Shown: in pieces, positions 12,475 to 24,414 of the stretch
Position numbering within the stretch: the first letter of the stretch is position 1
How the letters are laid out: each line of letters opens with the position of its first letter
NCBI RefSeq assembly: GCF_010093625.1
Contig: NW_022985378.1
Span: 353,113-417,112 of the forward strand
Reading direction: 5' to 3'
DNA: 64,000 nt
DNA from: Macroventuria anomochaeta
Lineage: Eukaryota; Ascomycota; Dothideomycetes; Pleosporales; Didymellaceae
Program-made: the position numbers and the translations under genes
Notes under the pieces: generated by a model
Seen by the model: the letters and a program-made list of their open reading frames with translations, nothing else
What the model was told of the DNA's origin: nothing
Database searches by the model: none

Positions 12475-12832
12475 ATGGCGAACTGGAACTGCCTCCTGCT
12501 ACTGGCTAGCACTGCCGCAAGCAGCCTTTCTTTTGCCAACAGTCGTCCACGATGCGACGCCACGTTCGGACCCACTCGTCTCGTGGCACGGTGAAGAATA
12601 CGTCATGAGGGTTTCTTTCCCGCGTTGCAGACTGCCGGACGGAGACTTGTCAGAGATGCGCAGCGCTTGGCTCGAGAGTCAACGCACGCCTGCAGAAAGC
12701 GGATCCCTGGAAATTGAACGGCTGGATGCACTTCGCAATCTCGATTGGTTGAACCAACAAAATGCATCGCATCACCATGATAGTCATCTAGTGCATATCT
12801 GCAGGCGTATTGTGATGACCTTGTTTGTGTGA
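12475..12832 (+). CDS. possible small secreted protein (two exons)
   Basis: Tentative. An ATG at 12475 opens MANWNCLLLLASTAASSLSFA, which has the shape of a signal peptide, followed by NSRPRCDATFGPTRLVAR and a stop at 12592 if unspliced. A GT at 12591 and a pyrimidine-rich acceptor ending TTGCAG at 12630 would remove 40 bp and join in frame to 12631-12832. That second frame looks coding (LPDGDLSEMRSAWLESQ and so on). The product would be 105 residues with few cysteines. The 40 bp intron is shorter than any other in this window (minimum 45), which counts against it. No family recognised. Confidence 0.3.
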
Positions 12833-12923
12833 TGTCTGGTTGCGCCCGCGTCGAGCTGGCAACCCACGGTAAGATGCAAATCAGAGTCTGCTGCGGTCTG
12901 CTACCGTTCGTAGAGATTTACAA

Positions 12924-13226
12924 ATGAAATCGACCATAAAGCGTGCAGGGTTAAGAGCCGGCGCTTACAAGGACACGGTTTGTCTCGTGATGCAAAAGGT
13001 GGGACGACCGCATTACAATCTTCCATCAAAAGCGGCCGAGGCCGACTGCTGCAACCATGCCGACTACTGTAAGTGTGATACGTGGGATATGGTGAAGTAC
13101 GGGGCGCAAGGCATCTCATTGGTGCATTACGAAGAATTTAAACGAGGGAAGGTCGAGGCTGGCATGCTGTCAGCATCTGTGGTCACCAAGTATGTGGCGC
13201 ATGTTTGTGGCAGTTTTGGAGATTGA
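12924..13226 (+). CDS. possible small ORF, unrecognised
   Basis: ATG-started open frame of 100 codons, just downstream of the possible secreted protein and on the same strand. It contains a cysteine cluster (DCCNHADYCKCD) but no signal peptide. I recognise no family and codon use does not settle the matter; it may be chance. Confidence 0.18.
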   Translation: MKSTIKRAGLRAGAYKDTVCLVMQKVGRPHYNLPSKAAEADCCNHADYCKCDTWDMVKYGAQGISLVHYEEFKRGKVEAGMLSASVVTKYVAHVCGSFGD

Positions 13227-15798
13227 CTGATGGGCCACAGGTCGTGTCTTACGCTCGACCTTTCGTACGATGAATGTGTGTGACCAAAGTGTTTATTGGA
13301 ACGCGTCAGCCTAAAGGTAACCAGTACTGGGACGCTCTGCTGCGACTAGATGGACATTAGTGATGCAAATCAAGCGCAGTTATGATGGTCATCCATGCAT
13401 GGCCACACTTGTGGTTACCACACCCCCTTCTGGCGGCAAGACACCAGCCCCCTGACATGGCCCGGTTCGTTTGAACCGCCAAAACCATCCTTGCGCCCGC
13501 GTTGGACCGCTGTCGATCATTTAGGCGGGATGCTATCAGGGTTCTCGGCGCTTCGGCTGCATCTGCTCAAGCCACGCCCCGGGGATTTCTCGTTATCGAA
13601 AACGGTATTGCTGTTTCGGGCCTGGTCACCGTGGGGTCGTTTAAGGACGCCTTGGTGGCCTTTTTTTTTTTCTCCCGCTGAGATTATTCTCAACCGTCAT
13701 CGTCGCCGAGGCAGATAGTGGCAGGGTCGGTCAATAATAGCGGCAAGCTGCATCTTGAAGAATGGTCCACAAGCTGCTTTGTCACTGAGGCGCAGCCAGG
13801 CTTTCGTCGCAATCTACTGAATGCAGCGCACCACATCGCAACAATCGGAATCAATATACCTACCTTAGCGACGGTGTTCGACTGTTAATGTACAAATGGC
13901 TGCCTATAATTATCAGCTCCTCGCCAAGTACCGTATATCAGTTGCAGACCGAGGACTATCGAACATAGATCCACCAGCAAAGGGAGCTTGTCGACGATGT
14001 TTCGCGTCTGCCGTGTCTTGATTCAAGACGCGGCTGAAATTCTAGTTTCGTCTGCTTCGTGTGCATCCCCGAGCGAATATGGCCGGTGGCTCGGTGTCAG
14101 CAGCCTGCGTATGGTTTCAAGAGCTCGGTGATCCACAGCGATGGTGAAGTGGTTCTCTTATCCATCGCTGGCTAACTAAAACAGGCATACCAGGTTTGCC
14201 AGTCACATAAGGGGTGCCTGGGCGTCCGCAGTGACGGCACACGCTCCCATGTTGAAGGGTGGATCATCAAGGGGTGAAGCGGGTGCTCACGGCTGGGTGC
14301 TCAGACTGCCTTCAGGCGCCTGTAGGTGAGGCTGATGGCATGCGTATGCGCTGTGCCGGGTGAATGTGATGTGTTAATTGCTGCAATCTCCGCTAAGGTG
14401 CTGCCCGTTGGCTGTGTGACTTCAGCGGATGCAGATGTCGATGCTGCATGCATCCTAGAAGGACCCATGTCATGCTTCGCTGTCTCGTTGCAAGTGAGCA
14501 CTGGCAGGGACGAGCTGGTTGCATGTCGATTTCTGGAAGGCGTTCGGCTGCAAGGTGGCCAATAGTGTTAGCGGAGCTGCGCCCACCCCGGATCACGCTT
14601 GGGTACCCATGGGCCAGCAGCTTGGTTTGTCGGCGGCACGCGCAACCAGGCAGGAGGTGCTGGGTTGCGGGCGTGGTGGAGAAATGCACTCCCTGACAGT
14701 GAGTAATGATTGGTCAAGCGCACGGGCCTTTCGTGAAAGAGACGTCGCAGCGCAGGGAGGCAACCTCGCTTCCCAGTCTTTTCCGATTCCGAAACTAGGT
14801 ACTGCACCTGCTCCCACCAAAGTTTGACTTTTCATCGGCCCCCTGATTTGGCGACTGGTGATGGCGCCCAGCGACACGGCTTCCGCTGAAATATGCACCA
14901 ACAATCTTGTCCCATCAGCAGCAACATCGTCTACATGCGATTGGCTTGGCCCAGCCGTCTCCGTCTCGCCCAGCGTTCTTCCACTAATTGTGCATCGTTG
15001 CTGGCGTGGCTAAAACATGACGCAGCCGACGCTGTAGTCGCCATGCACCATCCTTCCTTCGTTGAACATGAATCTTCAGGGCTAGCAGACCGCCTGGAGG
15101 ACCCCCATGCACACGACACTCCACCTTGGCTCGGACCCAGCTGAGTCGCAACTGTAAGTTCATCCTTCCGGAGCCTAGTCGCACTACCGCACTGTACCGT
15201 CACCTTTGTGGGTGCGGTAGCTTCCCTTGCTTGCTGTCTCGATGAGCCGGTCAACCTTCGCTGCACGGTTGCTCCGTTGCGCCATGATACAATGGTACCC
15301 GCCCTCGTCGAGTGCCTTCCTTGTCCTATGATTTGGTCGTTTCCCACGTTACTTTTCGTCGCCTGCATCCCATGCTTTGGGTCATCGTTCCAGCCGTGCC
15401 ACTCGGCCTAGTCGTCACAGCGCTCCCTCACCGAGCTATCTGTTGGTAGCTCCGTACGAAGTAGTCAAGAGGTTTCCGCTCCTTGTCTGCTTCCATTCCA
15501 CTTTTAGTATTTCTTGAGTTTCCACTAGCCTAGTCCTGGCATTTCTTGTACAGACCATGACTTGTGCCGCGACGTTGTTCTTTCTCAATTTCCCCATATA
15601 TCCTACCTAATTCATCCACACCTCTTGGCACTCCATATACCTTTGTAGTTCCCCCCATGTTGGGATGCTCAAGCCGGACAAGGGCAACTGCAATGTATAC
15701 GACTGCTCGATAGCAAACCTACGCAACCCATCTCGACATACAACAACCTCATTTCTACGATTCCTGATATTGTGCTCACTAGCACATACGCACTCATC
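13227..15798. other. gene-poor region upstream of the 15.8 kb gene
   Basis: 2.6 kb with only short open frames. It contains a T-homopolymer near 13660-13671. The last few hundred bases before 15799 are pyrimidine-rich and probably hold the promoter and 5' UTR of the next gene. Confidence 0.4.
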
Positions 15799-16857
15799 AT
15801 GTCCGCCCATATGTACAACTCACAACTTCCACGACGGACGTCACGAAGCTCAGGCACTCAACCGTCTCGTTCTTCACGCATCGAAAAGCCAAAGAGCCAT
15901 CATAACAGCCCAAGGACCATGGAGAGGAGAAAAACAACTACAGAGCCCAAGCTCTACGCAACACTAGACGACCACTACAAAATGATGTTTGGAATCGAGG
16001 ACCCAGAAGAGGAGGTAGAAGAGCGTCCACAGCCGAGCAGGCCTGTAAGCTGGCACCCATCGTCAAACCAGTGGTTTGCACCACACTCGTCAGCATATGT
16101 AGCGTCTCCTTCGCAACAAGAATGGTCCTGGCACGCACCTTCTAGGAACTCTGGCCATGGGTCTGATTTCTACTCTCTGTCTACACGAAACTCCATGTAT
16201 GACTCGAACACGAACTACCAGACATATCCAGCCGGATACGGGATGCACAGAGGATCGGACGAGTCCGACTACAGCTGGCAAGGGGTTCCCCATCAGCCAC
16301 AGTCCTACGCTCACTCCGCTCTCAACACTCCCACTACTGAGCCCCTACCTTGGTACCTACAACAGTGGGCTCAGAAGAACCAATCTTTCATGGACTCGCA
16401 AAATGGATCCGCAGAATTCTTGCCCATCCAGCACCCCTCAGATCATGACGACCAGATGGATGTAGAAGACGATGGCAAAGAGCTAGTGGGCATGGGCCTG
16501 TACGATGCCCCTGACCCAACGTCATCGTGGGGAGGCCTTGTAGAGGCCACAGGCAAAGGCCTAAAGCTCGAGGAGACCTGGCAGCCACCTGAAGCTGAGG
16601 AAGATGATGACGAGGATGACGCAAGCTCAGAGGGCAGCATCGAGGAACCTTCCCCACCACTGCCGGCAACCAACCCGCAGAGCCAGCAACTGCAGCTGCC
16701 AGTTCATGTCAAAGCACAAACTCCTGGCAGCATGGAAGGCCAAAGCTTCTTTTTTGACGATGATGAGACAGTGTCGAAAGAGTGGTGGTTCCAGCAGCTG
16801 AAGCAGCCCAACATGCCAGGACAGGACGTTGGACTTGGGTACGGCTGGCTTCGTTGA
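15799..16857 (+). CDS. conserved fungal hypothetical protein, acidic and low-complexity
   Basis: Single exon, 352 residues from the ATG at 15799 (MSAHMYNSQLPRRTS). The N-terminus is basic and Ser-rich and contains the segment TTEPKLYATLDDHYKMMFGI; the middle is rich in Ser, Tyr, Gln and Pro. An acidic tract lies at EAEEDDDEDDASSEGSIEE. The C-terminus has the conserved-looking blocks GLKLEETWQPPEAE and SFFFDDDETVSKEWWFQQL. No catalytic domain, signal peptide or membrane segment is visible, so it is probably a disordered nuclear or cytosolic protein. Codon use and length make it a convincing gene; function unknown. Confidence 0.75.
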   Translation: MSAHMYNSQLPRRTSRSSGTQPSRSSRIEKPKSHHNSPRTMERRKTTTEPKLYATLDDHYKMMFGIEDPEEEVEERPQPSRPVSWHPSSNQWFAPHSSAYVASPSQQEWSWHAPSRNSGHGSDFYSLSTRNSMYDSNTNYQTYPAGYGMHRGSDESDYSWQGVPHQPQSYAHSALNTPTTEPLPWYLQQWAQKNQSFMDSQNGSAEFLPIQHPSDHDDQMDVEDDGKELVGMGLYDAPDPTSSWGGLVEATGKGLKLEETWQPPEAEEDDDEDDASSEGSIEEPSPPLPATNPQSQQLQLPVHVKAQTPGSMEGQSFFFDDDETVSKEWWFQQLKQPNMPGQDVGLGYGWLR

Positions 16858-17943
16858 ACACCACCTGTACTAACAGTTTTGAGTGGTTTCTAGATGTACA
16901 ACAGGGCGTTTGAGCGATTCAATTCGGGACATAGAACCTTTTACAGATACCCCTTGCCTTCACGGCACCACATCGCTCGATAAGAGGTCAGATGAGTTGT
17001 ACATTGTATACAACATAACACACAATGAGAAGCACAAGTCAAACTCTATCTTACCGTCTTTTGACTCCAAATCGCCGTGAAGACATGATCAACATCAGCT
17101 CCACAATCCCCTTCAACAGTTTTTTGTACCTCGCGTTCGCAAAGTCAAAGCTAATCTCACATCGGCGTCATCTCCCCGTTCTCCACTCAGATCCCAACCG
17201 TGGCAAGCATCCGGGACGCTCACGGACATATCCCCGCCGCAGGGCCACTGCAACGCCAGAAGGAATCACAGCAGTACGAGCACGCCAAAACCAACCATCA
17301 ACACGACAAGCTACGACCTTTGACTTCTGCCGCATGCGTCTCATCAACTCAAAAGCGACCGATGCACCGCCGTGGAAACGCTGCTTGCGAAATGCCGTTT
17401 AAGTTCGTGTATGTCACTGCAGGCGATCTCGGGCTCCGCCGTACCCGCCTCTGATTCATCATCCACAATAGCACCTGCGCGCAGCAGCGAGTTAGTGCAA
17501 GTTCAAAGTGAAACCTTGTGCGCCTTGCACCGAGGCACACCAGCATCACGCGTCAGCAGACATCCGTGCCACGGTCCTCGCACGGCGACTATGGTAGCCC
17601 GCTTCCCTAGCGCAGCATCGACCGAAATAAAATTTGGGAGCCACACACTAAAAGGAAAAAAAGGTTCCAGAAACCCCGTGTGCCGGGACGCCTCATTTGC
17701 GCTGGGGCGAGAGTCGAAGCAGAAGCCCTGTCACGGTTTTGTGAATGTCTCCAAGCTGTGCTATCGATAAGAAAGTGTGCTCGGTAGATTTTTTGACCAG
17801 ACGCGAGCTCACGTGCACGACTATCGCAGTGAACGAAAACCGCGTTAGCCTGCGACCATCGCCCCAGCCAATCCCAGTAGGGATACGACTATTGCACGCC
17901 CTGAAGCAAGTGAGATAAACCGTTGCGAGCTGGCTCAGCTGTT
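16858..17943. other. intergenic between hypothetical protein gene and LAS1
   Basis: About 1.1 kb holding the 3' UTR of the upstream gene and the LAS1 promoter. Only short open frames on both strands; no RNA gene seen. Confidence 0.5.
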
Positions 17944-19648
17944 ATGGAGACGTACACGCATTTCGTTGTTACGCCGTGGCGCAATAGTCAAGAGCTGATT
18001 CGGCTTCGGCGAGACCTGTATAGACTCAACGATGACAACGTTGATAGAAGACAGGGTGCGGTGAACAAGGTTAGTAGGGGATGGTGTTAGACGATAGACA
18101 GTGAGTACGGAGGGCTGATGAGAGGTAGGTTTTGGCGTGGCGGGCGAGGAAAGAGAGTCTACCATTGCTGCTAGAATCGACAGCAGATATCGTCGACGTG
18201 ATACTCCAAGATGAGAGCCGTGGGTTGAAGCACAACACGTGCAGGTTGCTCTACGCAACTGTTATATCGAGGTAGGATATGATTGTTGCCCTTTGTCCCA
18301 TACTATATCACCGTTGTTAATATCATCTTCCCACATCCTGTCAATCTCGTTCCAACGTTCGTTTAATACCGACTGCGTCAACCTTGAAACTCTCATCAAT
18401 CCATCTGGTTCTGCTCGGCCTCCCATCGTATAAAGGACGTATTTTCCTCGTTCTCCAGTCAGTCAGACAAATACTAGTCTTCATTCAAAAGCCAGATCAA
18501 TCACCTTCCACGCTCTCTCCTGACACCCACGCAGATTCATAACCGGCTACCTCGACACCCAAATCGACCTAGCCCGTGACCGCCCCTCTTGGTTCGCACC
18601 GGGCAAATTTCTCCAACCACCCTCTTCCCTCCTCGAAGTGCGCCACTGCATCGTCCACCGGCACATGCCCTCGCTGGCCGAGCTCAAGCGTGCTGTTCAA
18701 ACAGCTCTTGATTGGCTATGGGAGTGGTACTGGTCGCACCTCGAAGCCGTGTTTGCCCTCCCATCTGCCAACAATGCTGATGATGGGGAGACGGGGGTGG
18801 AGAGCGGCGTGACGGACAAACTGCAGACGATTTTGAAGACGTATGTCAAAGGGAGGAAACAGGAGATCAAGACAAAGAGAAGGGGGGATCTGTGTACGGC
18901 GGCTAGCACCGCGCTATCAACATACACCCTCCGCTTCAGTCCGTCGGCCACCACACTGCCTTCAGCAACAACGCAAGATGCACTTCTCCGCCTCCTCGTC
19001 TCAGAAACCCAGATCCTGCCTGCAGATAAGAAGATTGGGTCCAGCATGTCCGGCGCCTTCCTGATATGGACACCTCTGCTTCTCTCCTTGTCCACCACAA
19101 ACGCCACATTCTCCCCCGGCCTCCTCAACTCTATCCTCTCGGAGATGAACGATGCCGATAGAAGGATTGAGGAGAGGGAGGGCATGTGTGAGTGGGCGGC
19201 TCACATTCTCACTTCGGCAGAGTGGCGGGATGCGAGAGGGAGTAAGGAACGGGCGATGAGGGAGAAGGTAATGGGGGAGTGTTTGACGGAGTTGGGGGTG
19301 TGGAATTTGAGGCTTGCAGAGACGGTGGTGGGGAGTTTGGGTGAGGGGGAGGGAGAGTTGTGGAGGGCGATTTTGGATGCGAGTCGGAATGAGGGGGGTG
19401 GCGAGGGGATGGTGATTGATGGAGCTGAAGAGACGCAAGTGGCAGATGAGGATATGGAGGTAGAGGGGGGGGTAGAGGGGGAGGTTGAGAAGGTTGTTGA
19501 GGCGGTGCCGGTGGAGATTGAAAAGCCGATACTTGCTCTTGAGCCCAGTGAGGCCGAGGAGAAGATTAAGGGGCCGCAGAAGGTGGTTGGTTTGTGGAAG
19601 CCGAAGCCTATTGGCTGGTTGTCTGAAGGATGGGATGAGGACGCTTGA
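17944..19648 (+). CDS. LAS1: Las1, pre-rRNA ITS2 endoribonuclease
   Basis: Las1 cuts ITS2 in pre-60S particles together with the kinase Grc3. Exons 17944-18069, 18129-18271 and 18535-19648 give 460 residues. Exon 1 has the family N-terminus THFVVTPWRNSQEL. Exon 2 reads VLAWRARKESLPLLLESTAD and continues with IVDVILQDE. Exon 3 starts inside FITGYLDTQ and contains RHCIVHRHMPSL (from residue 126), which carries the RHxxxH HEPN nuclease motif (R126, H127, H131), then LDWLWEWYWSHLE. The C-terminal half is acidic and low-complexity, ending with VVGLWKPKPIGWL, a conserved Las1 tail that in yeast contacts Grc3. Introns are 59 and 263 bp. Exon 3 alone looks like a 336-codon gene that would lack the nuclease N-terminus; splicing restores it. 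Confidence 0.93.
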
Positions 19649-20013
19649 AGGTCAAGCTCTACAGTAGCCAAACAAGCCGGGTACGAACGCGTTCGACTGA
19701 AATATGGGAGGCCTTCAAGCCAAATCTGAAGGCTATCCGCAATCAGATAAAGTGGTAGAAGATTACAAAAACCTCTGCAAATATTGTAGAGCATTTGCAT
19801 TCATGCTGAGGCCCTCTAGCATATGATGACTGAATTTAGAAAGGTCTTGGTCCTTGACAAATATCAACACCCCAAATCGAGCGCTTCCAAATAAACCGCT
19901 TTACCCCAAATAGACCCAGATATTGTATACCTTGATTGCACCGCCCAGACCGAACGCGCTATGCAAGTGGACGAACGTGGAAATGTTATACAGTGTATAG
20001 TTCGATTACAGGC
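19649..20013. other. convergent 3' region of LAS1 and OAC1
   Basis: 365 bp between two stop codons on opposite strands; shared 3' UTR and polyadenylation space. Nothing else seen. Confidence 0.5.
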
Positions 20014-21102
20014 TTAGATCTTTGCCTCCACGTGGGGGGAGACTCCTAACCGGTCTTCGACCTTGCGCATGATCTTGATTGTTTGTTCGGCGAGCGTAAG
20101 AGTGAGGATCTGGAGTCTGTTAGTATATGTGCTTATATGTTTTGATTGTAAACTCACTGTGTGAGGTAAGATCCTGGCCAAATGCGCGAAGTAGCCTTTG
20201 TACATAGCCATGATACCCTCTGTCTTGACTGTTCGGTACAGACAATCAAATGCAGAGCTGTACAGATTACCAGTCTGGTTATACATGCGCGACATGATGG
20301 TGTCCGGAGGATGCATGACGCAGCATACGACAAAGCCACTGGCTGTACTGCTGGCAATGTGCAAGGGCATGCCCTCTTCCATGCCAAGGTGCTTCACCAG
20401 CCGCCTCTTTGCAAAATAGTATGTTGGAAGCTGCACCGAGCTACCAAAACCTGTGCGCACCATCGCTGGCCCTACACCACGGTAGAGACCTTTTATCCCT
20501 TCGCTCGTGTAGATTTTGCGCATACCGTCGACGGCGCCTGTGTAGTTGTGCTGTGTTCCCACGGGCAGGAATGGCGAGTACGATTGCAAGCGTGTCTTGA
20601 CGAGGAAGAAGGGCGAGCCAGCTGCAGCTCCGAGGATACCTGATGCAGCGCCGGAGAAGATATTGACGCCGAATGATTGTACTGTAGGATCGTGGTAAAT
20701 CGCCTTCGTAACACCTGCTCGCAGAGGCTCGTAGAAACCTAATCGACAGCCATTGAGGGTCATCTGGTAGACATAGGCGCAGTTAATTCCTCGCAAAAGA
20801 CCTCTGGGCCCTTCGTTCGAAAGGATGACTTTAACGCCATGGAATACGCCCTTGTACATCCGTGGCGCTGCCTTCTTCGACTGCAGCTCTCCTTGTAGTT
20901 GTAATCTAGACACTCATCAACATCGTCCTCCGCACGAAGACGGTGCATGTATGCGCACCTGATCTTGACCGTCTCGAATCCGTGGGTAACCGTTACCGCA
21001 CCGCATGCTGCGATTCCGCCGGCAATGAACGACCTGGACGTGTCAACTTTCGCACGATACCGTCTGTGCTACCAGCGACTCATACCCCAGCGTTGTTGAC
21101 AT
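20014..21102 (-). CDS. OAC1: mitochondrial oxaloacetate/sulfate carrier (Oac1 type)
   Basis: Inner-membrane solute carrier of the SLC25 family. Exons on the minus strand are 21086-21102, 20959-21033, 20158-20905 and 20014-20109, giving 311 residues; introns are 52, 53 and 48 bp. Exon 1 encodes only MSTTL plus two bases. The three carrier repeats are visible: GFETVKIRLQLQGEL, SPFFLVKTRLQSYSPFLPVG and HPPDTIMSRMYNQTGNLY. The second (PxFLVK with SPF) and third repeats match Oac1 rather than other carriers. The last intron is a multiple of three, so the frame stays open through it, adding 16 spurious residues if missed. Oddity: the first signature has Gly where Pro is usual (THGFETVK). The gene is divergent from SWD2. 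Confidence 0.9.
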
Positions 21103-21522
21103 TTTGGCCCCTTTTGCGACAGCTCTTCAATATTCCCGGTTCCGGATTGGCCGTGCTCAAAGCTCCCTTTCACTCTGTGACGTATGGAAGTCCTTCCAGA
21201 GACCGTGAAGGTATTCAGAAACGAAAGAGAGTGGGGTGAGATAGTGATGGTGGCTGACGTTAGTCACTCTGAAGATTATCGTTGCGAGTGGTAAGCTCAG
21301 CATGAATAATCTGTAGATTTCCTATGGCCGAGGTCGGAGGAGTGATGCAACGCGCCAAGCTCCAGGGTCCACCAAGATGATCTTCGCTCTCCCGCGGCTT
21401 AACATTTCGATACTGTACGCGTTTGCTTGTGGGCACGCGGCGCGACGTGAATCACGTCTTGAGGAATATAATGCTGTAGAGCTTCTTTTAGGTCGCACAT
21501 ATAGCGCCTACCACTACGCATC
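21103..21522. promoter_or_regulatory. divergent promoter region OAC1 / SWD2
   Basis: 420 bp between the two start codons; both promoters must lie here. No obvious TATA element recognised. Confidence 0.45.
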
Positions 21523-22692
21523 ATGGTGACTGGATCAGCGACGCCGGGCGCACCTCCCCCGCCTGCAGGGCCACCGACACAGAAAGTGGGCGACGTAATA
21601 TCGAGCTTCCGGCCAGCAAGAGTGAGCTTCGATGCATGTCGCATCTGAGTCGCACTATACTAACAGGTCATCCAGCGCTTCAAGCCCGGCAGCTCAAGCA
21701 CATCCATCACCTCTCTCGACTTTGATGATACAGGCGAGCTTGCCATTGTAGCACGCGATGACGACACCCTCCAGATCTACAACTGCAAAGAGGGCAAGCA
21801 CGCCAAAGAGCTCAAGTCGCAGAAGTATGGCGTACACCTGGCGCGCTTCTCACATCATGCGCAGAGCATCATCTATGCCAGTACCAAGGTCGATGACACA
21901 CTGCGCTTCCTGTCCACACACGACAACTCATACATCCGCTACTTCAAGGGCCACGAAGACACAGTGACTTCCATATCACTGTGTCCGTCGTCTGACACAT
22001 TCATCTCCTGCTCAGCAGACAATACAGTCCGTCTCTGGAACCTACAGTCACCGAACCACGTTGGTCGACTGAATCTCCACAAACCTTACCTCGCTACCTA
22101 CGACCCCTCTGCGACAGTCATCGCAATTGCCTCGGCAGCTACCCAGTCCATACTGCTCTACGATGTGCGCAACTACGACAAGCCACCCTTTGCAAGCTTC
22201 GACCTGCTCGAGCTCGAGCAACGATTCCTCGGCGGACAGAAGGGCGAGTGGACCAAGATCGAGTTTACCAACGACGGCAAGAGCTTGATCATCGCAACAA
22301 ATGGCAGCGGCCACTTCGTCCTCGACGCTTTCTCTGGCGACATCACACACTTTTGCTACCGCAAAGGTGGATCCTCAGGGCGGCTTACACCCGGCGCGTC
22401 GAGTCCAGGCCACAACTCTCACAAGTCGAATGGCAACACTCCTGCTGTTAGTCAGGGAGATATATGTATCACACCAGACGGTCAGTACCTGGTTGGTGGC
22501 AGTGGCGAGGATGGTCTTCTCGTGTGGGACATCTCGAAACCACCGGCGCCGAACAATGTACTGGAGCCCATTGAGAAGCTGCCTGGACATGGACGAGCGG
22601 CTGTTGTAGGCTACAACCCCAGGACGAACCTGTTGGCCAGTGCGGACCGCGATCTGTACTTGTGGCAGCCAGATCCGGACCTGATGATCTGA
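21523..22692 (+). CDS. SWD2: WD40 protein Swd2/WDR82 (COMPASS and 3'-end processing)
   Basis: Seven-bladed WD40 protein shared by the Set1/COMPASS H3K4 methyltransferase and the cleavage/polyadenylation factor in yeast. Exons 21523-21621 and 21667-22692 (45 bp intron) give 375 residues. A Pro-rich start leads to VISSFRPARV, then VIQRFKPG. WD-type blocks include SITSLDFDDTGELAIVARDD, DTVTSISLCPSSDTFISCSA with DNTVRLWNL, and GRAAVVGYNPRTNLLASADR. The segment YFKGHEDTVTSISL is typical of Swd2. An insertion rich in Gly, Ser and Asn (GRLTPGASSPGHNSHKSNGN) lies between blades, as in other filamentous fungi. The start at 21523 is chosen because the short first exon supplies the conserved N-terminus. 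Confidence 0.92.
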
Positions 22693-24345
22693 GACGATAC
22701 CGATTGCAAACACATCGATCAGAAGTAACCATAGGATATACCGCAACTCTCTGCACAGCACATGAGCTGTACGGAAGGACGTCCAGGGGAGGAGGTAGTC
22801 AGATAATCAAGTGACTCGGTATACTTGATGATGCCACCCCACAAGACGAGAACATTTCTAGAAAAGTGCATTTGATTGCACAAATAGGCCATGAAGAGTG
22901 ACAGAAGCTTTTCACTACCGGGCGTTGACACCGCAACAGAGCAATGCAGTGCATGCCATATACCCAATAAAACCAATCCTGTCATATACAACGTCTTCTC
23001 ACCTCCCTCTTCAACGTTCCTGCACATGAAGAGCTAGCTAACTCGCTCACACCACAGGCAAACTCTAGACCACCTCCCATCACAACCCCACAGCCTTCAG
23101 TCACGAATCGGCCTGTCGCCATCGGCGACCCGTATGTCGCAAACCGGATTATCGCACGTTGGCGCGCTCAGCCGCGATGTCGACATCGGTTGGTCGGGCT
23201 GCAGCGTCGTTTCGTTCTGCAGTGTTGCTCCACCATATTGCTTTTTCGTGCGAAAAACCACCTGCTCACGTTGTCACATGCATGGTGGCGCTGAGCCTCA
23301 CGGTGACCTATTTCAGAGAGGCTATTGGAGACGCTGCGTGTCAGATGCGAAGTGCAGAGCAGAGTGCAGGTCAGAGGTTTTGGGTGCAATGGTTGGTTGA
23401 TGCTTGGTCGTTCGCAACGCGCCGTACTCCGTCTGTTCAAGTCTGCATCGAAATGCAAGGTTAGACATCGTTTGTGTGATCGCTGTGAGTATCTCCAGAG
23501 GTATTGATGCACCAGCAACGGTGACTTCACGAGCATGACAGTCGTACGTACCATGTACGAAGTGGCTTAATGCTCAGATGTCATCGTTGGTCAAGAAGAC
23601 TCGCGATGTCCTGATCGGCGCAACTGGCAGGAGCGAACAAGGATCTGCGGAAAGCTACTTCCAAGCCTCACTTTGCGCCACCTTCACTCTCAATGCGCTG
23701 GAGACATTCTCCGCGCAGTCGTTTCATATCGCCACATGCGCGATTTGAGTTGCTTGACAGGAACAGGGTACAGTGATCCTTCGCCGCCGAGACTTCAGCA
23801 GCCTCATCAAACCTCCTTGAAAGTAACAGATCATCTTGGGCAAGCCCATGCAAGTGGAGGGCGTCCAGACGCGATGGCGGACAATCACTGAGCACGTTGT
23901 CCAATGGTATTGGACAGAGAGCAAAAGGGAGCTGACAATGCATGGTTCTCCGCATTTTGTGCCCAAAGCGTCGGGTCAGATGAACCGCCTCCTCAAGAGA
24001 ACACCGCTTCCTCGCTGAGAGCAATTGCTAGCTTTCACAACTGAAATACCTCCATGACACCACAGCATCGCGGGCAACGCTAGATTATGCGACCTAGGCA
24101 CTTTCTCCGCTCTAGACGTGGCACGCACACCTCGACACCGCGACATCTGGTCTCGTGATCCCTCCAGGAATTCCAACGGGGCCATACAGGACAGCTGAAC
24201 ACACTCCCTACACCGGTGCACTCCAAGGAACATACTTCACCGCTACACTAGCCTTGGCATAATCTTTGAGTGCATTCGGCAGTGACATTTCGTACCACGC
24301 CTGCACTTACCAGTGATTGAACCTCCTCCAGCAAGCTACGCGAGC
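22693..24345. other. intergenic, no supported gene
   Basis: About 1.65 kb between SWD2 and the next plus-strand gene. Several short open frames exist on both strands (the longest is about 128 codons) but none has recognisable motifs. Presumably 3' UTR followed by promoter. Confidence 0.4.
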
Positions 24346-24414
24346 ATGCCGAATTGTTTGCCCAGCCATATTTCCCATTCAAGACGACACACAAAGTTGG
24401 GCAACGGAGGATGA
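24346..24414 (+). promoter_or_regulatory. upstream ORF overlapping the next start codon
   Basis: An ATG at 24346 opens a 22-codon frame (begins MPNCLPSHIS) whose TGA stop shares bases with the main ATG at 24411 in an ATGA overlap. If the transcript starts upstream of 24346, this uORF should limit or couple translation of the downstream protein. Whether it is transcribed is not shown by sequence. Confidence 0.4.

Noticed and set aside
8775..15798. Considered a degenerate transposon
   Set aside because: No terminal repeats, target-site duplications, transposase or reverse-transcriptase motifs, and no AT shift visible by eye.
22693..24345. Searched for an extra spliced gene between SWD2 and the 24.4 kb gene
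   Set aside because: Only short frames; no set of exons joins in phase with recognisable protein sequence.
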